The position numbers and the translations under genes were made by a program. DNA of 64,000 nt, taken from positions 145,893-209,892 of the forward strand of contig AODO01000018.1 of the NCBI GenBank assembly GCA_000341795.1. Direction: 5' to 3'. The notes below the pieces were generated by a model, which saw only the letters and a list, made by a program, of their open reading frames with translations, was not told the origin of the DNA and did not search any database. Shown one piece after another: positions 1 to 9,202 of the stretch. The first letter of the stretch is position 1, and each line of letters begins with the position of its first letter. This DNA comes from Rhodococcus triatomae BKS 15-14. Lineage in GTDB: Bacteria > Actinomycetota > Actinomycetes > Mycobacteriales > Mycobacteriaceae.

Positions 1-212
1 GGCCGGATCTCCTCGCGTCCCGCGAACGTGCCGTACGCGTGCTCGACGTACGTCGCGTCCTCGGTGAACATCTCCGCGAACAGGTCCCAGTTGCCGGTTT
101 CCTTCGCGGTTTCCACCGTGCGCTGGTAGCCGGCGAACGCTTCCTCCAGTTCCGCCCTGTTCCAGCGGCCTCCGGTCCGGTCGAGTGTGGCGTCGTTGCC
201 GGGCAGGGTCAC
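1..212 (-). CDS. NTF2/SnoaL-like protein, C-terminus cut off by window edge
   Basis: The reading frame starts at a GTG (212-210) with a GGAGG-type ribosome site just upstream and runs off the left edge after about 70 codons. The visible part has the look of a SnoaL/nuclear-transport-factor-2-like alpha+beta barrel: an amphipathic first helix (EEAFAGYQRTVETAKETGNW), then FAEMFTEDATYVEHAYGTF, the usual turn between helix and first strand in which an acidic residue and an aromatic/His line a small pocket. Members bind or isomerise small hydrophobic ligands or have no known activity, so no substrate can be named. It is transcribed leftwards, away from the rest of the window. The family assignment is by pattern recognition and the C-terminal half is not visible. 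Confidence 0.7.
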   Translation of the reverse strand, partial: MTLPGNDATLDRTGGRWNRAELEEAFAGYQRTVETAKETGNWDLFAEMFTEDATYVEHAYGTFAGREEIR

Positions 213-264
213 GGTTCCTCCATCGGTGTCGGACGAAACCCGATGGAAAGATCCGGGTTTCGGC

Positions 265-600
265 TCAGGTCTGGGTGTGGGACAGCGGTGACGCCGCGAG
301 TTCCGGTTCCTCCGCCAGCACGTGAAGTGGACGGTCCCCGGGGCCCTCGCCGTCGGCCCGCCAGGACAGCACCGACCACCGGGACAGGCCCGACAGCGCG
401 GAACCGAGGCTGCCGAATGAACCGGAGGACAGTGCGGAACCGGCGGATCCGATCGACCCTATCGAGAGGACCGAGAAGGCGGAGCCGATCGACAGGATCG
501 AATAGGCGGATCCGATCGACAGGATCGAACCCTCGGAGCGGATCGAGAGGATCGACCGACTGGACCGGACGGACTTGAGGGAGCGCCTTGAGGTGGCCAT
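265..600 (-). CDS. Small protein with strict Ser-x-x triplet repeat
   Basis: A 111-residue frame from ATG 600. From residue 4 to residue 79 every third residue is serine: 26 consecutive triplets of the form S-x-x, the other two positions being mostly Ile, Leu, Val, Gly or Ala, with local 9-residue repeats (SILSIGSAY, SILSIGSAF). The block ends at tryptophans (residues 75 and 80) and is followed by an acidic, non-repetitive tail of about 30 residues. I see no signal peptide or membrane segment. The periodicity would put all serines on one face of a helix with three residues per turn (3-10 or polyproline-II type) or on one edge of a solenoid; that is inference. I do not recognise a named family. 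It lies between the NTF2-like gene and the terminator of the secreted-protein gene. An upstream in-frame start at 705 is possible but would run through that terminator. Confidence 0.6.
   Translation of the reverse strand: MATSRRSLKSVRSSRSILSIRSEGSILSIGSAYSILSIGSAFSVLSIGSIGSAGSALSSGSFGSLGSALSGLSRWSVLSWRADGEGPGDRPLHVLAEEPELAASPLSHTQT
475..528 (-). repeat. Two tandem 27-bp units inside the Ser-repeat gene
   Basis: Two adjacent 27-bp units (528-502 and 501-475, read on the minus strand) encode the 9-residue repeats SILSIGSAY and SILSIGSAF and differ at only a few positions, the differences falling mainly in the last two codons. Flanking DNA carries degenerate copies. This suggests the protein repeat grew by in-register duplication of DNA. 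Confidence 0.7.
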
Positions 601-660
601 TCCCCGGTCTACCACGGTTTCACGCGGTCCACGACCCGTGCCGAACCGTTCCGGAATGCA

Positions 661-694
661 CGAAGGCCCCCTCGCAGCAGCGAGGGGGCCTTCG
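661..694 (-). terminator. Strong hairpin after the secreted-protein gene
   Basis: A perfect 15-bp inverted repeat (661-675 against 680-694) with a 4-base loop lies 15 bases past the stop codon of the minus-strand gene at 709-1479. It has no clear run of U, which is common for actinobacterial terminators. It also separates that gene from the Ser-repeat gene further downstream on the same strand. Confidence 0.8.
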
Positions 695-708
695 GGGGAG
701 TTCACCGA

Positions 709-1479
709 TCAGGGGACGTACACGGTCCCGACCGTCGGGAGGAAGGTGCAGGTCGCCGGAGCGCCGCCCTCGACCTCGGTGGTCAGGCCGCCGGAGACGA
801 CGGCCAGGACACGGCCCTGGCCGGTCTCGGCGATGCCGGACAGGGTCGCGGGACCGTCCGGGTTGATCCGGGCGGCGGTGGTCAGCGTGGTGCGTCCGGT
901 CTTCGGGTGGTCGATGTTGACCCAGTCGACGATCAGCGGGTTCGGCTGCTCGGGGGTCGCCTTGCTGGTGCCGAGCGCGGTGAACACGAATCCGGCCTCT
1001 CCGGCCTTCGGTCCCGGCGGGGGCAGGTGCGCAGGCCCGGGCACCGCGAGGGCGGCGCCGATCGAGTCGGACTTGCCGCCGATGCAGCCCTTGCCGATGG
1101 TCGGGTAGAGGAACTGCGAGATGACCGGGCCGTTCTCCGGGGGCAGCTCGGGGCCGCCGCCGCCGCTGCCGTCGAGGAAGGTGATGACCCGGTTGAGCGT
1201 CGCCTTGGTCTCCGGCGGCAGGTTCGAGGACTCGAGCAGCGCCTTCGCCTGCGCGAGCAGGTCCGCCTGCGGGCTCGCGATGTCCGTCGCGCCGAGGTCG
1301 ACGGGGCCGGCGGCCGCACCGACGATCGCGGGCGCGAGCGAGGCGAGTGCCTCGATGTCCAGGCCCGCCGGGATCTGTGGAACCGTGGTTTCGGCGGACG
1401 CGCTCACCGGTAGCGCGACTGCGGCGGCGGCAATTGCCAGCGCAATGATCGATGTGCGCGTTGCTCGCGTACGAAGCAC
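709..1479 (-). CDS. Secreted Ala/Pro-rich protein, Rv1157c-like
   Basis: 256 residues from GTG 1479, with a purine-rich ribosome site (GGATGGGGA) upstream. Residues 1-29 form a Sec signal peptide: positively charged start, a hydrophobic core (IIALAIAAAAVAL) and a likely signal-peptidase I site at SASA-E. The mature part has a Pro/Ala-rich helical first third, a Gly-rich linker (GSGGGG near residue 107) and a C-terminal domain with two cysteines (GKGCIGG and ATCTFLP) likely to form a disulfide outside the membrane. Its place before pimE matches Rv1157c of M. tuberculosis, a conserved secreted protein of unknown function. No catalytic motif is apparent. It has its own terminator at 661-694, so it is probably monocistronic. 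Confidence 0.75.
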   Translation of the reverse strand: MLRTRATRTSIIALAIAAAAVALPVSASAETTVPQIPAGLDIEALASLAPAIVGAAAGPVDLGATDIASPQADLLAQAKALLESSNLPPETKATLNRVITFLDGSGGGGPELPPENGPVISQFLYPTIGKGCIGGKSDSIGAALAVPGPAHLPPPGPKAGEAGFVFTALGTSKATPEQPNPLIVDWVNIDHPKTGRTTLTTAARINPDGPATLSGIAETGQGRVLAVVSGGLTTEVEGGAPATCTFLPTVGTVYVP

Positions 1480-1887
1480 GGTGTCCCCATCCTTGTCGTC
1501 AAACGTCGGCGTCCCTAAGGCGACGACTGGCCCGGCAGGCCCCTCGGTGTCGAGGGGTCACTCTATGCAGGGCATCTTGCGTTGTACAGCGTTTGGAATA
1601 GTCCGTCTCACGCATGCGAAAGGCGGACAGGGCGGAAGTGTACTCACTCGTAGGTTTCGGTGAACCGACGTCTCGACGATAGCGTGTTACTCGTGTGACT
1701 TCTGTGGTTGTTGATGCAACTGTTACGCACGGTGGTTGCCTGGCTCCGAGCCCGGCGATCGCTGCCGTAGGCTCGCCGACGACCGGAACCGGTCGGACCG
1801 CCGACGTCGAGGAGCAGTCGACTCCACCGACGATCCGGGCGAGTCGGCCCGCACACACGCCACCACCACCTGGAGAACACGAGCACA
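1480..1887. promoter_or_regulatory. 408-bp divergent intergenic region, secreted protein / pimE
   Basis: No convincing gene lies here; the frames are short, overlap both promoters and have poor codon usage. It must hold the promoters of the leftward secreted-protein gene and rightward pimE. Visible elements are a 7-bp hairpin (1540-1546 with 1551-1557), which would lie in the 5' leader of the leftward transcript, and a relatively AT-rich stretch around 1680-1730 carrying TGTTAC twice (1685-1690 and 1721-1726) in direct orientation, a possible regulator site. No -35/-10 pair is clear enough to assign. Confidence 0.45.
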
Positions 1888-3183
1888 GTGTCCGAGACGA
1901 CGCCCGCGTCGGATGCCACCGACGCCGCCGCGGCCCGCGGTACCCGGACTCGGACCGACAAGCTCCTGCGGTTCGCGCCGCTGCTGCTCCTCGTCTCGGT
2001 GGCCCTCCGGATGGCGTGGACGCTCCTCAGCGCGAACGGCATGAACCTCGTCGACCTGCACGTGTACGTCGACGGTTCGGCGGCGTTGGGGCAGGGCAAT
2101 CTCTACGACTTCACGTACTCGGAGGAGACGCCCGACTTCCCGCTGCCGTTCACCTATCCACCGTTCGCGGCGCTCGTCTTCTATCCGTTGCACTACCTGC
2201 CCTTCGGGCTCGTCGGCGTGGCGTGGCAACTCGTCACGATCGGGGCGCTCTACCTGCTGATCAGGATGAGCCTCGAGCTCCTGCACGGCACCAGGACCCC
2301 GTGGACACGGGGACTCGACCGTCGTTGGACGTCGATCGCCCTCGTCTGGACCGCGATCGGGATGTGGACGGAACCGGTTCGCACCACCCTGGACTACGGA
2401 CAGGTCAACGTGTTCCTCGCGCTCGGCGCGATCGTCGCGGTGCGGTCCACCCGCTGGTGGATCGCGGGCGGGCTGGTCGGATTCGTCGCGGGCATCAAAC
2501 TCACCCCGGCCGTCACCGGGCTGTACTTCGTGCTGCGGCGCCGATGGAAGGACGCGGTCTTCGCGGCCGTCGCGTTCGGCGGCACCGTCGCGGTGAGCTA
2601 CGTGCTGATCGGCAACGAGGCCCGGACCTATTTCGAGCACCTTCTCGGCGACGCCTCACGGATCGGGCCGGTCGGCTCGGTGTGGAACCAGTCGCTGCGC
2701 GGCGCCATCAGTCGCGTCGCCGGCCACGACGTCGGCACCGGCGCCGTGTGGATCGCCGCGGTTGCCGTCGCCGCGGCGCTGGCCTGGTTCGCGTGGCGCT
2801 CGCTCGGCCGCCACGACCTGCTCGGGACGCTCGTCATCGTTCAGCTCTTCGGTCTGCTGCTCTCGCCCATCTCCTGGTCGCACCACTGGGTGTGGCTGAT
2901 CCCGATGGCGATCTGGCTGGTGCACGGCCCGATCTCCGACCTGCTGGGGTCGAAGATCCTCGCCGCGGTGTCGATGACGTCGATCCTGATCGGCGTGCCG
3001 TGGGTGCTCAGCTTCCATCAGGACTCGATCTGGTTGATCTCCCGGCCCGGTCTGCTGGCGTGGCTCGGCGCGGTCGACGTGATCGGCACGGCGGCCTTCT
3101 ACCTGTGGGTGATCCACGCCGGCCGGGTCAACTCCCGGCGAGCCGCTCGATCTCCCGAGCCAGCGCCACGTCCAGATCGGTGA
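1888..3183 (+). CDS. pimE: PimE, mannosyltransferase of PIM synthesis
   Basis: 431 residues from GTG 1888. It is a polytopic membrane glycosyltransferase of the GT87/DUF2029 type with about ten hydrophobic segments. In mycobacteria PimE adds an alpha-1,2-mannose from polyprenol-phosphate-mannose to Ac1PIM4 on the outer face of the plasma membrane, giving the polar phosphatidylinositol mannosides. The first loop after the first membrane segment carries VDLHVYVDG (Asp56, Asp62), the acidic loop expected to hold the catalytic Asp of GT-C enzymes, and is followed by the family-typical FTYPPFAALVFYPLHYLP. Position before phhB and mutT2 matches Rv1159. The last 56 bases overlap the end of phhB on the other strand. 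Identification rests on motif, topology and synteny together. Confidence 0.9.
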   Translation: MSETTPASDATDAAAARGTRTRTDKLLRFAPLLLLVSVALRMAWTLLSANGMNLVDLHVYVDGSAALGQGNLYDFTYSEETPDFPLPFTYPPFAALVFYPLHYLPFGLVGVAWQLVTIGALYLLIRMSLELLHGTRTPWTRGLDRRWTSIALVWTAIGMWTEPVRTTLDYGQVNVFLALGAIVAVRSTRWWIAGGLVGFVAGIKLTPAVTGLYFVLRRRWKDAVFAAVAFGGTVAVSYVLIGNEARTYFEHLLGDASRIGPVGSVWNQSLRGAISRVAGHDVGTGAVWIAAVAVAAALAWFAWRSLGRHDLLGTLVIVQLFGLLLSPISWSHHWVWLIPMAIWLVHGPISDLLGSKILAAVSMTSILIGVPWVLSFHQDSIWLISRPGLLAWLGAVDVIGTAAFYLWVIHAGRVNSRRAARSPEPAPRPDR

Positions 3184-3421
3184 TTCCCCCCGCGGAGTGG
3201 GTGGAGCACCGGAACGTCAGCGTGCGCCAGCGGATGTCGATGTCGGGGTGATGGTTCCTCGCCTCGGCGACCTCGGCGACCCTGTCGACGACGGTGATCG
3301 CGTCGGGAAACGTGGGGAGATCCACCGTGCGGACGAGCATCGCGCCGTCGCGCCGCCATCGGGGCAGCTCCGTCAGCGCTTCGGTGACCTCGGCGTCGCT
3401 CAGCAACTCGGCCATGGTCAT
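3128..3421 (-). CDS. phhB: Pterin-4a-carbinolamine dehydratase
   Basis: 97 residues from ATG 3421 (a second ATG at 3415 is as likely). It is a one-domain 4a-hydroxytetrahydrobiopterin dehydratase (PCD/DCoH family, usual length about 95-105), which dehydrates the carbinolamine left by pterin-dependent hydroxylases. The signature E-x3-H-H-P is present (EARNHHPDIDIRW), with the downstream family pattern THSAGGITDLDVALA. This is Rv1159A in M. tuberculosis, in the same place. The 3' end overlaps pimE by 56 bases, and the start codon is only 9 bases from the divergent mutT2 start, so the two promoters must lie inside one another's coding regions. No aromatic amino-acid hydroxylase is visible in the window, so the pterin substrate's source is unclear. 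Confidence 0.9.
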   Translation of the reverse strand: MTMAELLSDAEVTEALTELPRWRRDGAMLVRTVDLPTFPDAITVVDRVAEVAEARNHHPDIDIRWRTLTFRCSTHSAGGITDLDVALAREIERLAGS

Positions 3422-3430
3422 GATGGTCCC

Positions 3431-3847
3431 ATGGGGACGGGTGTGAGCGACAGGGACGGCAGACGGGAAGTCGCGGCCGCCGCGCTGGTCGACTCCGGGC
3501 GCCTGCTGCTCGCGCAGCGGGTGAGTCCGCCGGAGCTGGCCGGCCGGTGGGAGCTGCCAGGCGGCAAGATCGAGCCGGGCGAGACACCGGCCGAGGGCCT
3601 GAGCCGTGAGCTGCGCGAAGAACTCGGCATCGAGGCAGTGGTCGGTCACCGGGTCGGCGTCGAGGTGCCGCTGCCGAACGAGATGGTGCTGCGCGCGTAC
3701 GCCGTGGAACTGAAGTCGGGCGTCCCGGTCGCGCTGGAGCACGCCGCGGTGCGGTGGGTCGGCGTCGACGAGCTTGCGGATGTCGACCTCGTGCCGAACG
3801 ACCGCGCCTGGGTGCCTGCACTGGTCGAACTCCTCACCCGCGGGTAG
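3431..3847 (+). CDS. mutT2: MutT2-type Nudix hydrolase
   Basis: 138 residues from ATG 3431 (GTG 3443 is an alternative). It contains a complete Nudix box, G-x5-E-x7-R-E-L-x-E-E-x-G-I, at about residues 38-60, starting GKIEPGE and ending RELREELGI, which binds the divalent metals and hydrolyses the pyrophosphate bond of nucleoside triphosphates. Mycobacterial MutT2 (Rv1160, 141 aa) is a dCTP/8-oxo-dGTP pyrophosphatase; length, sequence style and synteny agree. It diverges from phhB and runs towards the Cys-rich small gene on the opposite strand, ending 6 bases from it. No Shine-Dalgarno sequence fits in the 9-base gap before the start, so a leaderless transcript is likely. Confidence 0.88.
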   Translation: MGTGVSDRDGRREVAAAALVDSGRLLLAQRVSPPELAGRWELPGGKIEPGETPAEGLSRELREELGIEAVVGHRVGVEVPLPNEMVLRAYAVELKSGVPVALEHAAVRWVGVDELADVDLVPNDRAWVPALVELLTRG

Positions 3848-3853
3848 CTGCGC

Positions 3854-4030
3854 TCAGGCCGCCCTGGCCTTCTTCAGCCCCTTCTCCAGGTCCTTGCCGG
3901 TGACCCCGGCGTTCTCCAGTTTCTTCATCCGCATGATGACGACGGGACACTTCAGGCACCGCTTCCTGCTGCGGCAGCACTTCTTCTTCGGTGTGAGGCC
4001 CGACACCTTCTTCGCCTTGACCTTGCCCAT
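3854..4030 (-). CDS. Small basic Cys-rich protein, unknown function
   Basis: 58 residues from ATG 4028-4030. The protein is very basic (about a third Lys/Arg) and has four cysteines in a tight arrangement, KKKCCRSRKRCLKCPVV (residues 16-31), a spacing that could hold one zinc ion, followed by a charged helical tail rich in Lys. It has the size and charge of a ribosome- or nucleic-acid-binding protein. I recall similar short KKKCCRS-type proteins in other actinobacteria but no assigned function. It ends 6 bases from the 3' end of mutT2 and shares the 306-base intergenic region with typA, from which it is divergently transcribed. Compositional bias and third-position GC support coding, although the frame is embedded in a longer antisense frame of typA. 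Confidence 0.75.
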   Translation of the reverse strand: MGKVKAKKVSGLTPKKKCCRSRKRCLKCPVVIMRMKKLENAGVTGKDLEKGLKKARAA

Positions 4031-4336
4031 GCTCGGCGCGGCCCCTCCTGCCCGTTCACGTGCCCGCGGACGCGGGTCGGGACCCAGTTGACCACCTCGC
4101 CGGTGGGTTGACAACGCCCACGTCCGGTCGCCGTACGCGACGCGGTGGAGGTACCACACGGCAGTGATTCCGGTTGCACATTTAGAAGCGATTGGCCTGG
4201 GCGGGTAGTATCCAACTGGCCGCAATGCCTGCGCAGACGTTCTGTGCTGCCCGGATTCGCGTTCGCGACGCGGCCACCCGAGCCGTGCGATTGCCGTTTC
4301 GCGTGGCGGAATCGTCCACAGCCAGGAGAGCACAGC
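4031..4336. promoter_or_regulatory. Divergent promoter region, Cys-rich protein / typA
   Basis: A 306-base stretch without a gene. On the plus strand a good -10 element, TAGTAT (4206-4211), stands in a locally AT-richer segment and would start typA transcription near 4218, leaving a leader of about 120 bases. A TTGCAC at 4174-4179 is too far away (26 bases) to be its -35. A ribosome site CAGGAG precedes the typA GTG. On the other strand no clear promoter for the small Cys-rich gene is seen. Confidence 0.5.
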
Positions 4337-6232
<1,896 letters not shown>

Positions 6233-6244
6233 GGTTGCGCTCCG

Positions 6245-6294
6245 CGCCTGTGCGCGTCGTCGGCCGCTCCGACCGCCGACGACGCGCACAGGCG
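6245..6294 (+). terminator. Hairpin after typA, member of a repeated hairpin family
   Basis: A 20-bp inverted repeat (6245-6264 against 6275-6294) with a 10-base loop, 12 bases after the typA stop. The outer arms and flanks closely match those of the palindrome after the SMP-30-like gene (45417-45456), while the inner arms differ. It probably ends typA transcription, so lpqW would need its own promoter or read-through. Confidence 0.75.
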
Positions 6295-6323
6295 GCACAG
6301 CCGCAGAGGAAAGGAATTGGTGG

Positions 6324-8219
6324 GTGCGGGGGATTCTGTCGATCGCGGCACTGATGGTCGCCGGACTCGCAGTCGCGGGATGCACCGCCAATCCACCCCC
6401 GCCGGTGGAGAGCACCGACAGCCCGAAGCCCACCACCACGGTCCCCACCAAGAACACGATCGTCGTCGGGATCGACGAGATCGGACAGGGTTTCAACCCG
6501 CATCTGCTCTCCGACCAGTCGCCGGTCAACGCCGCCGTCACCTCGATGGTGCTGCCCAGCCCCTTCCGTCCGGTGCCGAGCGACACCGTCGCGGGCGCGA
6601 CGAACTGGGTCCCGGACGAGTCGCTGCTGGTGTCCGCGGACGTGACCTCGCAGGCGCCGTTCACGATCACCTACCAGCTGCGCAACGAGGCCCAGTGGTC
6701 GGACAGTGCGCCCATCGCCGCCGAGGACTTCCGCTACCTGTGGCGGCAGATGATCAGTCAGCCCGGCGTCGTCGACCCGGCCGGGTACGCGCTGATCGAC
6801 GACGTCGCGTCGTCGGCAGGCGGCAAGACCGTCACCGTCACGATGGATGCGCCGTATCCGGCCTGGCGTGAACTGTTCACCGATCTGCTGCCCTCGCACC
6901 TGGTCAAGGACACCCCGGGCGGCTTCGCCCGCGGGCTGGCCGAGAACATCCCCGTTTCCGGCGGGCACTTCCACATCAAGAGCGTCGACCGCGGGCGGGA
7001 CGAGATCCTGCTCGAACGCAACGACCGCTTCTGGGGGGAGCCCGCGACTCCCGATCAGATCCTCATGCGGCGCGGCGGCTCCAACGCCCAGATCAGCGAT
7101 TCGGTCAGGTCGGGGGACACCCAGGTCGTCCAGGTCCGGGGCGCCGGCTCCCTTCAGGAACAGTTGTCGGCGGTCTCCGGCGTGCGCGCGGGCACGACGC
7201 CGCAGCCGCGTGTCCTGGAGTTGACGTTCAACGGCCGCAACGACGTCGTCGCCGATCAGCGTGTGCGGCGCGCGCTCAGCGGCGTGCTCGACCCGGACCT
7301 GCTCGCAGCGGTCGGGTCGCCGTCGGGTGCGAACGCGACGGTCGCCCGCGCACAGGTGCTCGCGCCCTCCGCACCCGGATACGTGCCGACGGCACCGCCG
7401 CCGTTGGGCCGGGACGACGCGATGCGACTGCTCGCCGATTCGGGTTGGGTTCTCGAGACCCCTCAGCCCCCCGAGACCGACGGCGCCGATGACGGACACG
7501 TGCACGAGGTCGCACCGCGTCTGGTCCGCGAGGGCGAGCAGCTGGCCTTGACGATCGGCGCGACGATCGGCGACGACACCGCGATCGCGGTCGCGAACAC
7601 GGCGGCCGACCAGTTGCGCGGTGCGGGCGCTCTCGTCGAGGTCACGACCATGCGTGCCGAGGAACTGTACGGCCGGGCCCTGGTCGAGGGCCGGGTGGAC
7701 GCGGTCGTCGGCTGGGCGCGTGCGGGCGCCGACCCTGCGACGGCGCTCGTGTCGAGGTACGCGTGTCCGCTGCCGACGGAGCCGGTGGCGACCGAGGGTA
7801 CCGAGCCGGTGGCGACCGAGGGTACCGAGCCGGTGGCGACCGAGGGTACGGAGTTGACGCCGCCGGAGAATGCGGTGCCGGGTACGACCGCGCCCACGAG
7901 AACGACGGCCCCTGCGAGCACGGAGCCCGCCGACGAGTCCGAGGATCAGCCGAATCCCGAAGCGCCGAGCAACATCTCGGGGCTGTGCGATCCCGGTCTG
8001 CAGCAGGGGATGGACGAGGCGCTGCGTGGTGTCGGGGACGTCGGGCAGATGATCGCGCAGGCGGAGCCGCGACTGTGGGAACTGGCGGCGGTGCTGCCGA
8101 TCATGCAGGACACCACCGTGGTCGCGGCCGGACCGGACGTGGACGGTGTGGCTCTGGCCGGCGCGATCGAGGTCGGCATCTTCGGGGACGCCGCGAACTG
8201 GTCGAGGAATCAGGGATGA
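6324..8219 (+). CDS. lpqW: LpqW, lipoprotein regulating PIM/LAM synthesis
   Basis: 631 residues from GTG 6324, preceded by GAAAGGA. Residues 1-20 are a lipoprotein signal ending in the lipobox VAGC (Cys20), so the protein is anchored outside the membrane. The rest is an oligopeptide-binding-protein fold (SBP family 5), the scaffold that in mycobacterial LpqW (Rv1166, 635 aa) no longer serves transport but channels intermediates between polar PIM and lipoarabinomannan synthesis. A Thr/Pro/Glu-rich insertion near residues 485-535 contains three copies of an 8-residue unit and is flanked by two cysteines (YACPLP and GLCDPG) that probably form a disulfide. Its stop overlaps the mshB start (ATGA), so the two are translationally coupled. 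With pimE close by, the locus concentrates PIM/LAM functions. Confidence 0.9.
   Translation: MRGILSIAALMVAGLAVAGCTANPPPPVESTDSPKPTTTVPTKNTIVVGIDEIGQGFNPHLLSDQSPVNAAVTSMVLPSPFRPVPSDTVAGATNWVPDESLLVSADVTSQAPFTITYQLRNEAQWSDSAPIAAEDFRYLWRQMISQPGVVDPAGYALIDDVASSAGGKTVTVTMDAPYPAWRELFTDLLPSHLVKDTPGGFARGLAENIPVSGGHFHIKSVDRGRDEILLERNDRFWGEPATPDQILMRRGGSNAQISDSVRSGDTQVVQVRGAGSLQEQLSAVSGVRAGTTPQPRVLELTFNGRNDVVADQRVRRALSGVLDPDLLAAVGSPSGANATVARAQVLAPSAPGYVPTAPPPLGRDDAMRLLADSGWVLETPQPPETDGADDGHVHEVAPRLVREGEQLALTIGATIGDDTAIAVANTAADQLRGAGALVEVTTMRAEELYGRALVEGRVDAVVGWARAGADPATALVSRYACPLPTEPVATEGTEPVATEGTEPVATEGTELTPPENAVPGTTAPTRTTAPASTEPADESEDQPNPEAPSNISGLCDPGLQQGMDEALRGVGDVGQMIAQAEPRLWELAAVLPIMQDTTVVAAGPDVDGVALAGAIEVGIFGDAANWSRNQG
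7779..7850 (+). repeat. Three 24-bp tandem repeats within lpqW
   Basis: Three in-frame 24-bp units (7779-7802, 7803-7826, 7827-7850); the last differs at one base. Each encodes EPVATEGT. They lie in the low-complexity surface insertion of LpqW and are a likely site of copy-number variation between strains, since gain or loss keeps the frame. Confidence 0.9.
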
Positions 8220-9112
8220 CGACGCACCACGTGACCACCGCCGATGCGGCGAAGCAGGCCCGGCGACTGCTGCTGGTGCACGCGCACCCCGACGACGAGT
8301 CGCTGACGACCGGCGGGACCATCGCCCGGTACGCGGCCGAGGGCGCCGAGGTGACCGTCGTGACGTGCACGCTCGGCGAGGAGGGCGAGGTCATCGGCGA
8401 GACGTGGGCGGGACTCGTCGCCGACGAGGCCGACCAGCTCGGGGGTTACCGGATCCTGGAACTGACCGCGGCGCTCGGGCGTCTCGGGGTGTCCGCGCCG
8501 CTGTTCCTCGGCGGTGCGGGCCGGTGGCGGGACTCGGGTATGGCAGGGACTCCGGCCGCGCGGAATCCGCGGGCCTTCGTCAATGCCCGTCCCGGTGACG
8601 TGGTCGATGCCCTGGTCGAGGTGATCCGGCAGCGTCGCCCGCAGGTCGTCGTCTGCTACGACCCGCAGGGTGGGTACGGCCATCCCGATCACATCCGTGT
8701 GCACGAGGTCGTGACGGCGGCGGTGGACGCGGCGGCGGCAGACGGCGGGGTCGGTGATCCGTGGGACGTCGCGAAGCTGTACTGGACGGTCACCGAGGCA
8801 ACCTCGCTGAGCGAGGGCCTGGAGTGCATCACCGAGTACCCGGAGAGCTGGCGTCTCCCGGAGCCCGGTGAGCTTCCGTGCGTTCCGGATTCCGCGGTGA
8901 CGACGACGATCGACGTACGGGCCCACCTGGCGGCGAAGGTCGCCGCGTTCGCGGCCCACGCGACGCAGGTGACGGTGGCTCCGAGCGGAACCGAATATGC
9001 GCTGTCGAACGACATCGTGCAGCCGATCCTCGTGGACGAGCACTACGTTCTCGTGCGGGGCACACTCGGCGAGCAGGCGGCGGACGGTCGGGAGCGGGAC
9101 CTGTTCTCGTAG
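8216..9112 (+). CDS. mshB: MshB, GlcNAc-inositol deacetylase of mycothiol synthesis
   Basis: 298 residues from ATG 8216, overlapping the lpqW stop by four bases. It removes the acetyl group from 1D-myo-inositol 2-acetamido-2-deoxyglucoside, the second committed step of mycothiol synthesis. It is a zinc-dependent LmbE/PIG-L family enzyme: the metal motif AHPDDE (His24, Asp27) and the third ligand in YGHPDH (His159) are present. A long C-terminal extension typical of MshB rather than of other LmbE proteins follows. Length (303 in M. tuberculosis Rv1170) and order agree. The homologous amidase Mca shares the motifs, but gene order favours MshB. Confidence 0.93.
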   Translation: MTTHHVTTADAAKQARRLLLVHAHPDDESLTTGGTIARYAAEGAEVTVVTCTLGEEGEVIGETWAGLVADEADQLGGYRILELTAALGRLGVSAPLFLGGAGRWRDSGMAGTPAARNPRAFVNARPGDVVDALVEVIRQRRPQVVVCYDPQGGYGHPDHIRVHEVVTAAVDAAAADGGVGDPWDVAKLYWTVTEATSLSEGLECITEYPESWRLPEPGELPCVPDSAVTTTIDVRAHLAAKVAAFAAHATQVTVAPSGTEYALSNDIVQPILVDEHYVLVRGTLGEQAADGRERDLFS

Positions 9113-9202
9113 TTTCGCGTGCCACCCCGCGCTTCACGGAAGTCCCGGTTAGGCTGACGCCGTTGACCGAAGTTCGTGATGACACGTGCGAAGGGACGAC
9201 CG

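Noticed and set aside
265..600. Could the repeats be a CRISPR array or a minisatellite without coding function?
   Set aside because: Units have no spacer structure, are in frame, and the Ser-x-x register continues through degenerate units, which a non-coding repeat would not preserve.
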